Origin: Silene conica
Taxonomy: Eukaryota; Streptophyta; Magnoliopsida; Caryophyllales; Caryophyllaceae
Direction of reading: 5' to 3'
DNA: 64,000 nucleotides
Assembly (NCBI GenBank): GCA_029255685.2
Contig: CM055315.2
Span: 73,933,681 to 73,997,680, forward strand
Shown: positions 23,152-35,120 of the stretch, in pieces
How positions within the stretch are numbered: the stretch's first letter is position 1
How the letters are laid out: each line of letters starts with the position of its first letter
Made by a program: the position numbers and the translations under genes
The notes under the pieces: model-generated
Database searches by the model: none
The model's input: only the letters and a program-made list of their open reading frames with translations
What the model was told of the DNA's origin: nothing

Positions 23152-23362
23152 TCTTTGAATCTTTCATACCATTAGTAAACACTCTTATATTTTATTGATT
23201 ATAATGAGACAAAAATTGGGCAGCACTTCCCTATTGTTCTCCAAATACATTATATATAGAATGTATTTGGAGAACAATAAGGAAGTGTTGCCCAATTTTT
23301 GTTTCATTACAATCAAGAAAATATAAGTGTTTACTACCTAAATGGCATGAAAGATTCAAAGA
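23152..23362. repeat. Long near-perfect inverted repeat (hairpin) in CACTA-1
   Basis: Two arms of about 100 bp, roughly 23152-23250 and 23260-23362, are inverted copies with about 90 percent identity around an ATATATAG loop. The shared blocks include TCTTTGAATCTTTCAT, AGTAAACACT, TTGGGCAGCACTTCC and TATTGTTCTCCAAATACATT. It lies about 340 bp upstream of the TNP2 start codon, in what is probably the transcribed leader or first intron. A transcript would fold into a microRNA-precursor-like hairpin. Confidence 0.9.
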
Positions 23363-23759
23363 CAGTCCCAAAACGGGGACTATTCAACAATTACACCTAA
23401 TGTGTAATTATTGAACGGGTACTATTCAAGAATATTCTAAACAAATCAACAACACTAACAATCAACAACAATGCAAATTTTATATCAAAAATCAATCGTC
23501 CTAAACATCTTAACAACAATATGCGACGGATTTGGGACGGAATTAGCTACTAACCTAATATCACTAACCACCTAACAATACTAACTAAACTAATCAAATA
23601 ACAATTAAACTAAACTAACTATTCCTAATAACAATAAAAAAACAATAATACGGAATTTGCGACGGAATTTTGCGACGGATTAAACATAACTAATTAAGAC
23701 GGTATATAAATAACGAAAGTTAGTATACATACATTAAGAGAAATGGAGAATGAAGAAGT

Positions 23760-23945
23760 AAGTGGCGGCGGCAAGGTGGCAGCGGTGTGGTGGTGACGGC
23801 GGCGGTGAGGTGGAAGGGAGAAGGAGAAGGAGAGGAAGGAGGAAGGAAGGAAGGAGAAGGAGGGAGTGCTCCGGCGACGTGGCAGGGTGGCCGGCGGTGT
23901 CAGGGGTGGTGGGGTCGGGGGTGGTGGGTTGGGGTGGTTTTGGTG
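23760..23945. promoter_or_regulatory. GC-rich leader block of CACTA-1
   Basis: This 185-bp block is strongly G-rich on the plus strand (GGCGGCGG, GGTGGTGACGG, GGTGGGTTGGGGTGG) in an otherwise AT-rich element. It lies 410-600 bp inside the 5' (right) end. That is the position of the GC-rich first exon, the downstream control region, of maize En/Spm, where methylation sets element activity. The parallel is an inference from position and composition. Confidence 0.5.
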
Positions 23946-24024
23946 TTCGTCAAAATCGCACTTAGGGTTTTTAAGAGAAAGATTGAAATCGATTTGGGGA
24001 AAAAAGAAGACCCGCGGGGTCTGT

Positions 24025-24345
24025 ATAAATATCTTTTGCGACGGAAATTCCGTCGCAAATTTTGACTTTTGCGACGGAATTTCCGTCGCAAATCTGGTCA
24101 ACGTTTGACCTTGACCAGCTTTTGGTCAAGTCTGGTCATTTTGTTTGCGACGGAATTTCCGTCGCAAAAGTCAATATTTGCGACGGATTTTCCGTCGCAA
24201 ACTTTCCCGCCATTTGACTTTCACTTCGCAGGTCTGGGAAATTTAGGTCCGTCGCAAATTCCGTCGCAAAAAAAAAAAATCCGTCGCAAAGTCCGTCCCA
24301 AAACCAAATTTACGACGGAATTTCTATCCGTCGCAAAGGCAACAT
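24025..24345. repeat. CACTA-1 right subterminal array of GCGACGG
   Basis: About ten copies of GCGACGG or CCGTCGC, mostly paired as TTGCGACGGAA/TTCCGTCGCAA palindromes, match the array at the left end. A few isolated copies lie at 23521-23540 and 23655-23685. In En/Spm the 5' end array overlaps the promoter. Confidence 0.9.
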
Positions 24346-24427
24346 TTTTTTGTAGTGCGAGAAGGAAAAGTTTTTTTCTTGGGATGGCCTAAAGAAAAGA
24401 TAAAGGAAGCGTTATGTACCACCTAGT

Positions 24428-26709
24428 TGTTGGAGCCAGTGTCCTCCACAGTTAGTGTGCTAACTGTTGGGAAATGTGTCCTCAACAATAGTGCGATCAC
24501 GTCAATGATAATAATCATTGACAAAAATCTTATGATAAGAATATGCAAGGGACGATCCGATATGATATATAGTCAACTGACCAACATTAATCGGTAATGA
24601 TTGGCTGACTAGAGTTTGACATTACTGTCGTATGACAGTGGTGGTCAGTTGATCCCTTTAGGTGACACCTATAGGACAGACCCCTTAAATATATATATAT
24701 ATTGATCAATTGTATATGATACGACTTGATCGATTCCTTAAAACCTTATATGGAGAAATCAGAGGTTGAATCTTAAAGTAAGATTTAAATTTGAAATTGA
24801 AATGTGTCAATCGTCAAATATTAATCGATATTTTCGAAATATCGAAATTAGAATATGAATGGTTCATGGTTATAACAAACGTTGTATATATATCATATCG
24901 ACGATTATTATGATAACCATATGTTGGGATGGTAATTACGAATTACTAGAATAATTTGTTAAATATGATTTAATTAATTCAGGAATATTATTTATATGAT
25001 AAATATATTTTAAATTAATACAATTAATTATGTCACATAAGATGTCACATATTATACAATTGTACAAATTACTTTTGTAAAATGAAAGTCCATTTTACAA
25101 TAAGTGAATCGTGTAAGTGTGATGTTTTAAGATAATGTTATATGATAAATTATCTTATTAATATATAATTATTTGTTAGGGTTTATGTGACCTAACACTA
25201 ATCACATGGGTTAGACAAAAGGAACAAATCCCTTCCCTATAAACCCTATGCACACGGTTCACTCTTCCCACCCCAACTCTCTATGTATGTGATGTTTACA
25301 CATATTCATACTCTTAACTCTAATGCAAGTATTATTTTTTAGTGTGAGAAATTAAAATACAAAATCCTCTAAAATATTATTTAAATAATATTTATACTAC
25401 AACTTGTTGTAGTATTTTTTTTTAGCAAGCTAAGTATTAGTTTACGGTTTTAAGATAACCAATTCCGTCTCTTAGCTCGTGTTCGGTTTTCGGTGTTTAA
25501 GGGTAGGTCTTGGGTGCATTGTAAAGGAGGCAAGCTATTTTGGTTGCTCCGTGGAGGATCGTCCTAGCACTTATTTGGACCGTATGTAAGGCCCTTTTCG
25601 TTATTATTCCGCATATGATATTATTGCATGCATAAGATCGACTTAAATTAATGAGTTAATTTATGTAAATTATTAGTAAGACGAATATAAATGGTTATTA
25701 GTATGACTAAGGTTTACATCAATAACATGTATAAATCTCTTAAAGGTTCACAGGGTATACTTTGTATTATAATCAGTTGATGATTAACGTTTATCGATAA
25801 CGGTTGGCTTGCTAGAAGTTTGACGTTATTGTCATACAGATGGTGGTGATCAACTGGTCCCTAAGAGTCACACCTAAAGGATATAATCTGAGAGATATGA
25901 TTAGATGAAAATGTAATCATATTGATACCTTATACGTCGAAACGGTTAGTCAATGTAATGATGATACGATTATTTAATACTGATTAAATTATACTTGTTG
26001 AGACGAATTAAAATGTTAATTCGTAATTAAATGTATAATGTTATATTTAATTAGTGTTTATTGGAATTATTTAATAAAGAATGAATAATTTAATTAAATA
26101 TAAGCGGTTATATTTAATTAGTAAATTATAAATATACGATATTTATAAGATAACAATATACACAAGAGAGGATAAATATCGATCTTATACTAATAAAATT
26201 GGTTAACCGAGTAGAATAATGTTCGGTTTGGTCTGTTGAGCAGGGCTCAATGGAGTGCTTATTCAGTTGTTGTGAAGTGTTATAGGTAGACCCAAATACC
26301 GATTTGGGGAATCAAATCTTATGGTTAATAGCAAGTTAGTTAGCAGGAGATATACTACCTCTTATCAACTACCACTCGGCTATATATATAACAGATACAC
26401 GGCACACAAATCTCACGAGTTACACGCATAATAATACTCCCTCCTGGATCTCTCTAGTTTTCATCTTACGCAAAAATTAGCAGTAATTTTTGCAGTTTCT
26501 AGCTCAAGAAAGGGTATTTCTCGAAGCATCTTGGGTGCAACAATTAGGAGGATATCTATTTTGATCTTAGGCCTCTTGCAAGGACCAAAGGTTAATTCTT
26601 GTTCTCAATCCTTGTATATCGTATTTCGTTTATGACTGTAAATCATAATTATAATTTCGTTATAATCCTGCATATAAAGTAGTGGGATATATACAGATAT
26701 TTTTCCCTA
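24428..26709 (+). repeat. Copia-2 left LTR, split by a solo LTR
   Basis: It runs from TGTTGGAGCCAGTG to about TTTTCCCTA. It contains the GGCTATATATATAACAG TATA-like block (about 26380), ahead of the probable transcription start. It aligns with 35888-36909. Confidence 0.85.
24465..25721 (+). mobile_element. Solo LTR, copia type, in copia-2 left LTR
   Basis: A 1257-bp unit from TGTTGGGAAATGTG to GGTTTACATCA, flanked by ctaac (24460-24464) and ataac (25722-25726). It is closely related to the solo LTR at 1140-2387. The duplication places it after copia-2 in time. Confidence 0.85.
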
Positions 26710-26711
26710 AG

Positions 26712-26723
26712 TGGTATCAGAGC
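26712..26723 (+). promoter_or_regulatory. Primer binding site of copia-2
   Basis: TGGTATCAGAGC, a perfect tRNA-Met complement, lies two bases after the left LTR. Confidence 0.9.
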
Positions 26724-28784
26724 GTTAGGTTTACGAAATTTATTTTTGTATGATTTTCATAAACGTTTTAAGAAAGAAAAAACACAGCCGTCACTTTTAA
26801 ATTTTTCAGCCGAGAAATTTTTATGTGATTGTCGTTTTCCTTTTTTTGATTTTTCTTTTTTGTTTTAATCAGGTAAGAGAACAATATAATAAATTTGTAG
26901 ATGTTTTAATTTAATAAGGATTGAATTAGAACGTAAAAGGAAATCGTCTTGAATGTTCTTGAACAATATAATTTACTAAATAATCGATTCCAGGATAATC
27001 TTGATATTCGTCTTAAAAGGTTAGTTTGAATTATTAATATTATATCAATGTTTAATAAGGATTAAATATTGAATGTTATCGATCTCGTACTTTTAGCATC
27101 CCGATATTATTTGTTCAAATTCATTAGTTTTGAAAAAGGAACAAAAACTGAATTTCGCCTAAATAGGCTTTTTACAATGTTTTCTCTTGACGTTTTTTTA
27201 CTTTTGACGTTTCTGTTTCGGTGCTTTCCTTTTAGAATTGTTTTTAGCAGCGTGTTTTGAAAAACGTCGGTTTTTTGTTAAAGCAATTTTAAAAGCGTCC
27301 GTATTCTGTTTAACAGCTGCTTAAAAGCGCCGGAAATCTATGTTCCGGCGTTTTAAATATTCTGTTCCAGCGTTTTTTTTCCCCTTTTCTTCAGCGCATT
27401 TGCGTTTTTTGTTTAATTCTCGGCTGTTTTTTAATGATTATGGGATGTTTTCTTGTTTGTTTATGTACATTATAAAGATAATGTGTAATTTTCTTTTTGG
27501 TGAAAAAGTTCACTAGTTTTTTATACCTAATTATTTTAAAACGGTTTAAAATAATGCTGGATTACTTCATATTATACGATAATATGAATTCGTTTTGTTT
27601 GATCAATATTATGTTATTAATTACGGAATTTTCACACAATTTAAGTCATTATTAAATGATGGTTTGGATAAATTACCCTACATAATTACGAAATTATGTC
27701 TTGAAAGTTCAATTTAATTAGTTGATGCATTTTTTATATATTATTGTTGAATGAATGAATGATTTAATTTTCGTATTTTACAAACGGTTGTAATTTTACT
27801 TAGTGTGGCCTTAGTTGATCATGTTTTCGTAATGACGGAAACATGGTTGGTGATGTAATTATGAGATCTTGAATCTCCTTTTCTTTATTTTACGTTTTTG
27901 GGAATTAGACTGTAATAATAGGTCAATTATGTAATTTTTCATTAAATGTAATTTGAAGAAAGAGACGGAGAACGGATTACTCAGTCCCACTACATGCACC
28001 AAGATGAAACACCAAGACAGGCTTCTAGGGTCCATTGCTGAATGGATTCCATAGTTGTATTTTTGTTTTGTTGTGGTAGGATAGGCCACACTAGGACTTG
28101 TTTTTTATACCGTTCTTATTGTTTCACTTAATATGTTTTGCATCATATTCCGCCTAAACCAAACTACCTAATATTGCATGAAAATTGACTCATATAAGTT
28201 GTATGCTAGTCTACATTGACATACTGATGTCCCACGCCAGTTATACATTAAAGTCATCACCTTAGTTTATTCATTCTCGCATGATAGATATTCGTTCACT
28301 TAAAATGATTAAAATAAAGTTGATGGGATCTTCCTCTATAACCTAAAATTGAGATTAGTCTTTTATAAGTCAAATTACTATGAATCTCTTCTTCGCCGCC
28401 AGGCATATATGACCTTACTCTCTATATGACCCCTTCTACGTTGGCTAAGTAGTAGTTGTTGACTTATTTTACCTCAACATCATGATCCTTGTACGATATT
28501 GTGGTTATGGTGGACTCAAGATAGAATTTACAGAAATTTATCGACCAAGAATTCTAAATTTATAATTAGCCAAAAGGTTGGCTTATCATTTACTGAAATT
28601 GAGTCTTGGGATCATTTATAGAATTCTTGAGGAATATCAATTGTATGAATGTTAAAAGTCTTAGTATTAAACAGTTTTATCACTAGACTTAAATTAACAA
28701 ATCGATGATTGCTTATCATATTTTTTCTTCTCCTTTTTTTTAGTGTAGAAATCATTTCACATTTGATATTACTGTTTATAACAA
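26724..28784 (+). other. Copia-2 untranslated leader
   Basis: This 2.06-kb AT-rich leader has no long open frame. Around 27250-27400 there is a run of related GCG-containing units (AAAAGCGTCCG, AAAAGCGCCGG, TTCCGGCGTTT, CCAGCGTTTTTT). Confidence 0.6.
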
Positions 28785-29663
28785 ATGACTGGCCATGCTG
28801 ATGTCACTATGCCTAGTGCCACACTAGCACGTGAATCCTGGCTAAAAGCTTTCATGGACCACATGAATCCGTCCACGCGACTGAAAATTGATGGGTCCAA
28901 CTTTGCGGACTAGGAGGCGGCATTACGAAATGCAGCCATAGCGGATGGTAAGCTCAAGTACTTGACTGAGCCGTTATCACCCAACCCAAGCCCCAATGCT
29001 AGAGCTAACGTATCACATGCTTATAGTGATTTCGTTATAGAAGCGGGTGCGATAAAGAACGTACTCATCTTTGCAATAGAAACCAATTTGCAAAGGCGCT
29101 TCATAGCCCATGGTGCAGATAAAATTTTCACCACGCTCACTAACGAGTTCTCCAAATCATCGAGTATCGTTACTTATGAGCATACTTGTCACTTCTTTGA
29201 TGCGAAACTCCAAAAGAGTCAACCAGTTAGCACACACATTCTTAATATGATTGAGAATGTCGAGAAATTGGAGTCCCTGAATTGCAACATCAGTGAGAAC
29301 ATAATCATTGATCGAATGCTTCATTCACTTCACGATGGTTTTTCCTTATTCAGGGCGAACTATTATATGAATGACATGAGGAAAAGTGCTCATGAGCTAC
29401 ACTCCCTTCTCGTACAGACCGAGAAGGATTTTAAATTGAGTGGGAGGATGAAGCAAGATGTTCTCATGATTTCCAACAAAGGGAAAGGTAAGGGCAGAGC
29501 TCAAGGAGCCCTAACAGTAGGAAAACCTCCCAAGTTTAAAAGGCCATGAAACGTCAAGAGTGGGCCTGGTGAGATAAGTAGCTCACTAGGCAAGACAAAG
29601 GGCAAAGACAATGACATTGAATGCCACCATTGCCACAAGACTAGGCATTGGAGGAGAAATTGT
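28785..29663 (+). pseudogene. Copia-2 gag
   Basis: From ATG at 28785 the region carries the copia gag signature W-L-K-A-F-M-D, D-G-S-N-F-A-D and A-I-K-N-V-L-I-F-A-I-E, with a long clean stretch at 28962-29548. A CCHC zinc knuckle (C-H-H-C-H-K-T-R-H-W-R-R-N-C) sits at 29622-29663. It is broken. Confidence 0.9.
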
Positions 29664-29754
29664 CATGTCTACCGTGAAGACATAAAAGCAGGCCTCGTCA
29701 CTCCTGTTGGTATGTGATCTTATATCCATATGGTTGAGATTAACCATGCAAGTT

Positions 29755-31227
29755 TCGGAACTTGGGTACTTGATACTGGTTGTGGTTCTCATTTGTATAA
29801 TAATATGCAGGGCCTAATAAAACATCACACCTCTTGCAAAGGGTGATGTGGACCTGCGAGTCGGGAATGGTGCAAAAGTTGCTGCAACCTCGATGGGAAC
29901 ATATGTAATCCAACTACCGAGTGGATTCGAGTTATATCTGTATAACTGTTATTATGTACCCAGTTTATCTAAGAATATTATTTCTGTTTCCGTACTCGAT
30001 AAAGACGGCTTTTCAGTTTCAATAAAAGATAATAATTGTATTTTCTCATTGAATGGAATAATTTATGGCAAAGCAGTTTCCATGAATGACATTTATATCT
30101 TAGATCAAACTTCAGAAGTATTACACGTGAATAATAAGAAATTAAAGGTTGGTGACAAAGATCAAACTTATCTATGGCATTGTCGTATGGGACACGTAAA
30201 TGAGAAACGTGTAAAGAAGCTCATTAAAAATGGAGCTATATCCCCATTTGATTATGAATCATTTGACACGTGTGAATCATGTCTTATCGACAAAATGACT
30301 CGAATCTCCTTCAAAGGTGTTGGAGCGTGCGCTGCTGACCTATTAGGACTCATACATACATATGTATGTGGACCTATGTCAAGCACCGCTAGAGATGGCT
30401 ATAGATATTTAATCACTTTGACGGATGACTTCAGTAGATACGGATATGTCTACCTTATGAAGCATAAAAGTGAGTCCTTTGAAAAGTTCAAGGAATTCCA
30501 GAATAAGGTTGAGAACCAACTAGACAGAAAGATTAAAGCACTTTGATCAGATCGTGGTGGCGAATATCTTTCACTTGAGTTTGATCAACACCTAAAAGAC
30601 TGTGGTATCGTATCACAGTTAACTCCACTTGGAACACCACAATTAAATGGTGTGTCCGAACGGAGAAATCGAACATTACTTGATATGGTTCGATCCATCA
30701 TGAGTCACACGATAGTTCCTGACTCATTTTGGGGTTTTGCTCTTTTGTCAGCTGCTCTAATACTTAACCGAAGTCCGTCTAAAGCTGTTCACAAGACTCC
30801 ATATGAGATATGGAAGGGAACTGTCCCTAACTTGTCCTTTAATCGGGTTTGGGACTGCGAGACTTATGTCAAGTGGAGACACGAGGATAAGCTTGGCCCG
30901 CGATCGGTCAAGACATACTTTATTGGTTATCCAAAAGGAATGTTTGGTCATTACTTCTATTCGCCAACCGAACATCGAGTTTTTGTTGCGGCTAGTGCGA
31001 AGTTCTTAGAGAAAAAGTTTCTCGAGAACAAGACAAGTAATAGAACCTTCGAACTGTCGGAGATTCAAGAACCAACAACCGAACAACCTATGGAGGAATC
31101 AGTTCCTTCAACTGAGGTAGTGGTTAATATTCCTAAGGAACCTAGGAGGTCGGGTAGACATTTCATTCCTCCTGATAGATACATTCGTATGATTGAGGAG
31201 AATGATGGAGTTGACGTTTACTCCTAG
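29755..31227 (+). pseudogene. Copia-2 protease and integrase region
   Basis: An aspartic protease motif (V-L-D-T-G-C-G-S-H) is at 29767-29793. The GAG-pre-integrase domain with H-x-R-M-G-H-V and C-x-x-C is at 30170-30300. The integrase core has T-D-D-F-S-R-Y near 30421, then S-D-R-G-G-E-Y and N-G-V-S-E-R-R-N-R-T near 30545-30670. The C-terminal part is at 30700-31227. Order and motifs are those of Ty1/copia. It is broken. Confidence 0.9.
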
Positions 31228-31344
31228 AGAGTAAAGAACCCGCAACCTATAAAGGTGCCATGACCTGTTCTGACTCTAAGCTATGGCTTGCTTGAAGCCA
31301 TGCAATCCGAGATGGACTCCATGTATGAGAATAACGTATGAGAG

Positions 31345-31933
31345 TTGGTTGATTTGTCTGATAAGGTGCGACCTCTTCAGTGCAAATGGCTTTATAAGAT
31401 AAAGCATTTTATCAAAGGACAACCAGATACCTATAAAGCACGACTAGTGGCAAAGGATTTCACTCAAGTGCAAGGGTTGCACTATAATGAAATTTTTGCA
31501 CATGTAGTTATGTTGTGTTCCATTCGGATTATCTTAGCGATTGCCGCTTTTCATGACTATGAAATTTGGCAAATGGATGTGAAAATCGCCTTCTTAAACG
31601 GTTATTTGGAGGAGGACTTGTACATGGTACAACCCGAAGGTTTCACTGATCCTAAGAATGCTAAGAAAGTGTGCAAGCTTAAGCGTTCCATTTATGGACT
31701 TAAGCAAGCAACTCAGAGTTGGAATCATCGTTTCAACCATGTGATAAAACAGAATGGTTTCATTAGATCAGTCGACGAACCATGCTTATAAATCAAGTCT
31801 AGTGGGAGCAAGATTGTCTTCCTGGTATTATATGTCGATGACATTCTCTTGATTGGGAACGACATTCCTCTCCTATCTTTGGTTAAAGTATGGTTAAAGA
31901 ACCTTTTCCAAATGAAAGACCTGGGTCAGGCAC
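31345..31933 (+). pseudogene. Copia-2 reverse transcriptase, first part
   Basis: The region has the plant copia hallmarks K-A-R-L-V-A-K, Q-M-D-V-K-I-A-F-L-N-G, Y-G-L-K-Q-A and Y-V-D-D-I-L-L-I-G-N-D (31832-31864). It is interrupted by a solo LTR at 31934. Confidence 0.9.
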
Positions 31934-33739
31934 TGATGCGTGTCGTTCATACACCAAAAATAAAAGCCTAGGTCCTACTAACAGAAGTTAGCGGTAAATA
32001 TGGTCGATCTCCTCAGGGAAGCAGACTTGTTTAACTAAAAGTTTTTACCTATGGTCACAGACATGGGGGGGGGGGGGGGTTTAAATTGTGATAACTAAAC
32101 TTCGAAATGGAGATATGCAAAGAATAAGAACACGGAAAAATAACACAAGTTGGGATAAAATCAAGGAAAAGGAATATGTTGGTAATTCGGGTCGTTGTGT
32201 CTTACGTATGATCGTCGTAATTGGGATAGGCCAAGTATTGGTGGGAAAGGTTGGGTTATTACGGTCAAGTCTCAAACCCAACTATACCTTCCGGTCTTAA
32301 GTCGCCCTAAGGTCGTTTTTGCTTAACTTCCGCTCTCACAAAAACTATTTAAAATCATTAAACAAGTCTTACCCTTCCAACCTTCCGGCCTAGGTCAGGA
32401 ATTAACTAGATGTAAGGTCTCATGCGTGCACTCACTAAACCGAACATAAAATAAATTGTTTAAAGATTACTCCCACCAAAGACGGTCTAACCTAACTACT
32501 ACATATCATATATTCGACACAACTCCCTCATCCCAACATATCATGGATTTAGCTACTCATGATGGGGTTGACAAAGATTATGACGGCAATGAGAATTCTA
32601 GCATACGACATGATAAAACGATAAATAAAAATCAGATTATAAACAGTAGACAAGGGATTCGAAATTAACAAGAGCAAAGGGAAAGGAGATGCGAAATTTG
32701 ATAGTCTTAAGATGGATATAAAAATAACAAACTAGCATACGATACGATATGAATTCAACAGGGATATAAAGTAAACAGATTAAAACTAGAAATAGGATTG
32801 ACAAAGAGGATGAATTGATACAGAAAGCGAAATAGAGACGGAAAAGGATGAGCGAACAAAAGCAACGAACACAAACAACGAAAACAGAGTATAAGCGTGC
32901 AAACTGATCGAAAATGAGCAACGAAAACAGTAGATGAAAACTGAATTAAGAAAAGGAAAATAAAGAGAAGAGAAGAGAAGAAATTACAGTAGCAAAGCAA
33001 GAACAGGAATTGGAACGAAAGAACGAAAACCCGTAAATTACTAAAATGTGACGGCTACAAAAGTTCAGAGAAATGACTTAAGGTAAAAGAGTTTTTGAGA
33101 GTAAACTAGGGTCTACAAAGTCTGATTATTGATACCTAATGCTCTACAAACAAGCTCTTTAAATAGTAGAGGAAAAATAAATTGATGTAATAAATCAGTG
33201 AACACGAAGAGTCTCGAAGTTCTCGATCGAGGGAAAAATCCTCTCGATCGAGTACTTTTAGCTTCATAAACCGGTCGATCGATAGGTAGATGGTTGCTCG
33301 ATCGACTCCTCTTCTTTGGCACATCTCGATCGAGCACTTTGGTTTTCGACCGAGTGCTTCCTTCTTGGATACCGCTCGATCGAGCACAAGACAGCTCGAT
33401 CGAGAGCTTTTCTTCATCTGGATCCCTCGATCGAGCACACGACAGCTCGATCGAGGACTTTTTCTCCTCGATAGATCCTTCGACAGGCACAAAGGTTAAT
33501 TTTCACTTCAAACTTCTCGATTGACAAACGACCAACCGTGGTTCTCCCATCGACTATAGAAAAACAGTGCATTGAGACAGAAAGAGCTCGGTTTCTGCTA
33601 CTATTCGGTCACTATCTGCAAAATAGCAACAAGAACACAAAGTAGCACATACGGGGTATAAAATGATATAAAATCACCAAATATTACGAGAATGTGTGCT
33701 AAAACAAGACTAAAAAGTCTATACAAAATGCACACATCA
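31934..33739 (-). mobile_element. Solo LTR of 1.8 kb, probable gypsy (Tat/Ogre-like), TSD GGCAC
   Basis: The unit begins TGATGCGTGTCG and ends CACACATCA, with a perfect GGCAC duplication at 31929-31933 and 33740-33744. On the minus strand it starts TGATGTGTGCATTTTGTATAG, like the LTRs of some Tat/Ogre gypsy elements. That family name and the orientation are tentative. It has a 15-base G run at 32065-32079 and an array of CTCGATCGAG palindromes. Open frames inside it are chance. Confidence 0.75.
33215..33480. repeat. CTCGATCGAG palindrome cluster
   Basis: About nine exact or near copies of the 10-base palindrome CTCGATCGAG, some within a longer CTCGATCGAGCACA(A/C)GACAG unit, lie at 20-45 bp spacing inside the 1.8-kb solo LTR. 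Confidence 0.9.
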
Positions 33740-33744
33740 GGCAC

Positions 33745-34140
33745 AGTGCATACTTGGAATCCGTATCTATAGAGATAGATCACGACGAATGTTATCACTA
33801 ATTCAGGAGTCTTATATAGATAAGATTCTTGAAAGATTCAGCATGAGTAACGCCAAAACGGGGTTACTTCCAATGACCTCATGGGTGCATTTGAGCAAGA
33901 CTCGGCACCAAAGACATCGGAAGAAGTCAAGCGCATGAGTCGCATTCCTTATGCTTCAGTCGTAGGATCGATCATGTATGTCATGATATGCACATGTCTA
34001 GACGTGGCATATGCATTGAGTATGACTAGTCGGTACCAAGTCAATCCAGATGAATCACACTACATAGCTGTTAAAAACATTCTTAAGTACCTTCGGAGGA
34101 CTAAAGATTGGGTATTGACTTATGGAGGTGACACGGAGCA
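33745..34140 (+). pseudogene. Copia-2 reverse transcriptase end and RNase H start
   Basis: The region has R-I-P-Y-A-S-V-V-G-S-I-M-Y, followed by D-V-A-Y-A-L-S and a R-x-L-K-Y-L-R-R-T-K-D block, all standard for this part of copia pol. It ends where the hAT element enters. Confidence 0.9.
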
Positions 34141-34680
34141 TAGGGATGTCATTGGGGCGGTACAAGTGGATACCGCCCCGCATCCGCCCCAGTTAGGGCG
34201 GGGACGGATAGAGCTTTGGCGGCTGGTGGGGCGGGGACGGGTACGAAAATTGTACCCGCCATGGATAGTGGGGGTTGGGATGGTTTTTTGCATGTTAGCC
34301 ACTTCATACCCGCATACCCGCCAATTATTAAAAAAATTAATAACATTATTACGATAATTTTACAAATATTATTTTGTAATAATTAGACGTAATGTCAAAA
34401 TAGCTATTTTATAAAGTATTTACGACCTTTTTTTGGTAAATAACTAAAATTATGAAAAAAAGATCAGAAAAATTTATGTTATAGCGGGCAATAGGTTGGT
34501 GGGGCGGGGATGGTTTTGGAAACTTGTACCCGTCATGGGTGGTGGGGCTGAGATAGTTTTGGAAACTTGTACCCGCCATGGGTGATGGGGCGGGGATGGG
34601 TACGAGGTTTTCTTGATGGGTACGGGTACGGGTACGGGGGAGCCTATATCCAGCACCGCCCCGCCCCAATGACATTCCTA
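34141..34680. mobile_element. Ac-like hAT non-autonomous element, 540 bp
   Basis: The ends TAGGGATGTCATTGGGGCGG and, inverted, TAGGAATGTCATTGGGGCGG resemble the Ac/Ds terminus TAGGGATGA. The 8-bp flanks acggagca and accgagct match at 6 of 8. Inner blocks repeat GGGGCGGGGATGG and TACCCGCCATGG. No transposase is present. Confidence 0.85.
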
Positions 34681-34688
34681 ACCGAGCT

Positions 34689-35120
34689 ATGCGCAAACGG
34701 TTGCGCAGATGCTAGCTTTCAAACGGATCGAGATGACTCGAAATCTCAGTCTGGATTCGTTTTTACTCTTAATGGCGCGGCAGTCAGCTGGAAAAGTTCC
34801 GAGCAAATTAATCTATATGGATGCGTCAGTTCTTACAATGAGCAACAATAGTGCCTAGTTCGAATGACCATATCACCATATATTACGATAATAGAAGTGC
34901 CATCTTCCAGGCTAAAAAGCCTAAGTCTAGAAACAAATCAATACATGTACTGCGGAAGGCTCACATGATCCGGGATTACGTGGAGCAAAAGGAGATCGTG
35001 GTTGAGAAGATCGCTACAGATGACAGCATCGCGGATCCTCTCACTAAACCGTTAAGATATGAAAAGCATGAAAGGCACGTTATATCCATGAGAATTAAAC
35101 GCGTTCCTGAGTTGTATTAG
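34689..35120 (+). pseudogene. Copia-2 RNase H end
   Basis: The region carries D-A-S-F-Q-T-D, S-Q-S-G-F-V-F, V-S-W-K-S-S, then Y-D-N-R-S-A-I and I-A-D-P-L-T-K-P-L, the closing blocks of Ty1/copia RNase H. It is broken. Confidence 0.9.

Larger units (their letters stand above)
17112..24357 (-). mobile_element. CACTA-1 (En/Spm) transposon, 7.2 kb, TSD CGA
   Basis: Ends are CACTACAAAACAATG and, inverted, CACTACAAAAAAATG, with the 3-bp duplication CGA at 17109-17111 and 24358-24360. Subterminal GCGACGG arrays occupy both ends. Two genes run on the minus strand: a TNP2-like transposase gene (19585-22813) and, downstream, a TNP1-like gene (17814-19423). This is the En/Spm layout, in which one 5' promoter near the right end can feed both by alternative splicing. 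The ends look functional. The TNP2 gene is damaged. Confidence 0.95.

Noticed and set aside
23694-24392. Open frames on both strands in the right end of CACTA-1
   Set aside because: They run through the GC-rich block and the subterminal array. Composition explains them.
33215-33480. CRISPR-like array
   Set aside because: The repeats are 10-base palindromes with irregular, partly repeated spacers in a plant retroelement LTR. No cas genes are present.
33113-33524. Open frames through the CTCGATCGAG cluster
   Set aside because: The palindromic repeat reads as similar peptides on both strands, as expected of repetition inside an LTR.
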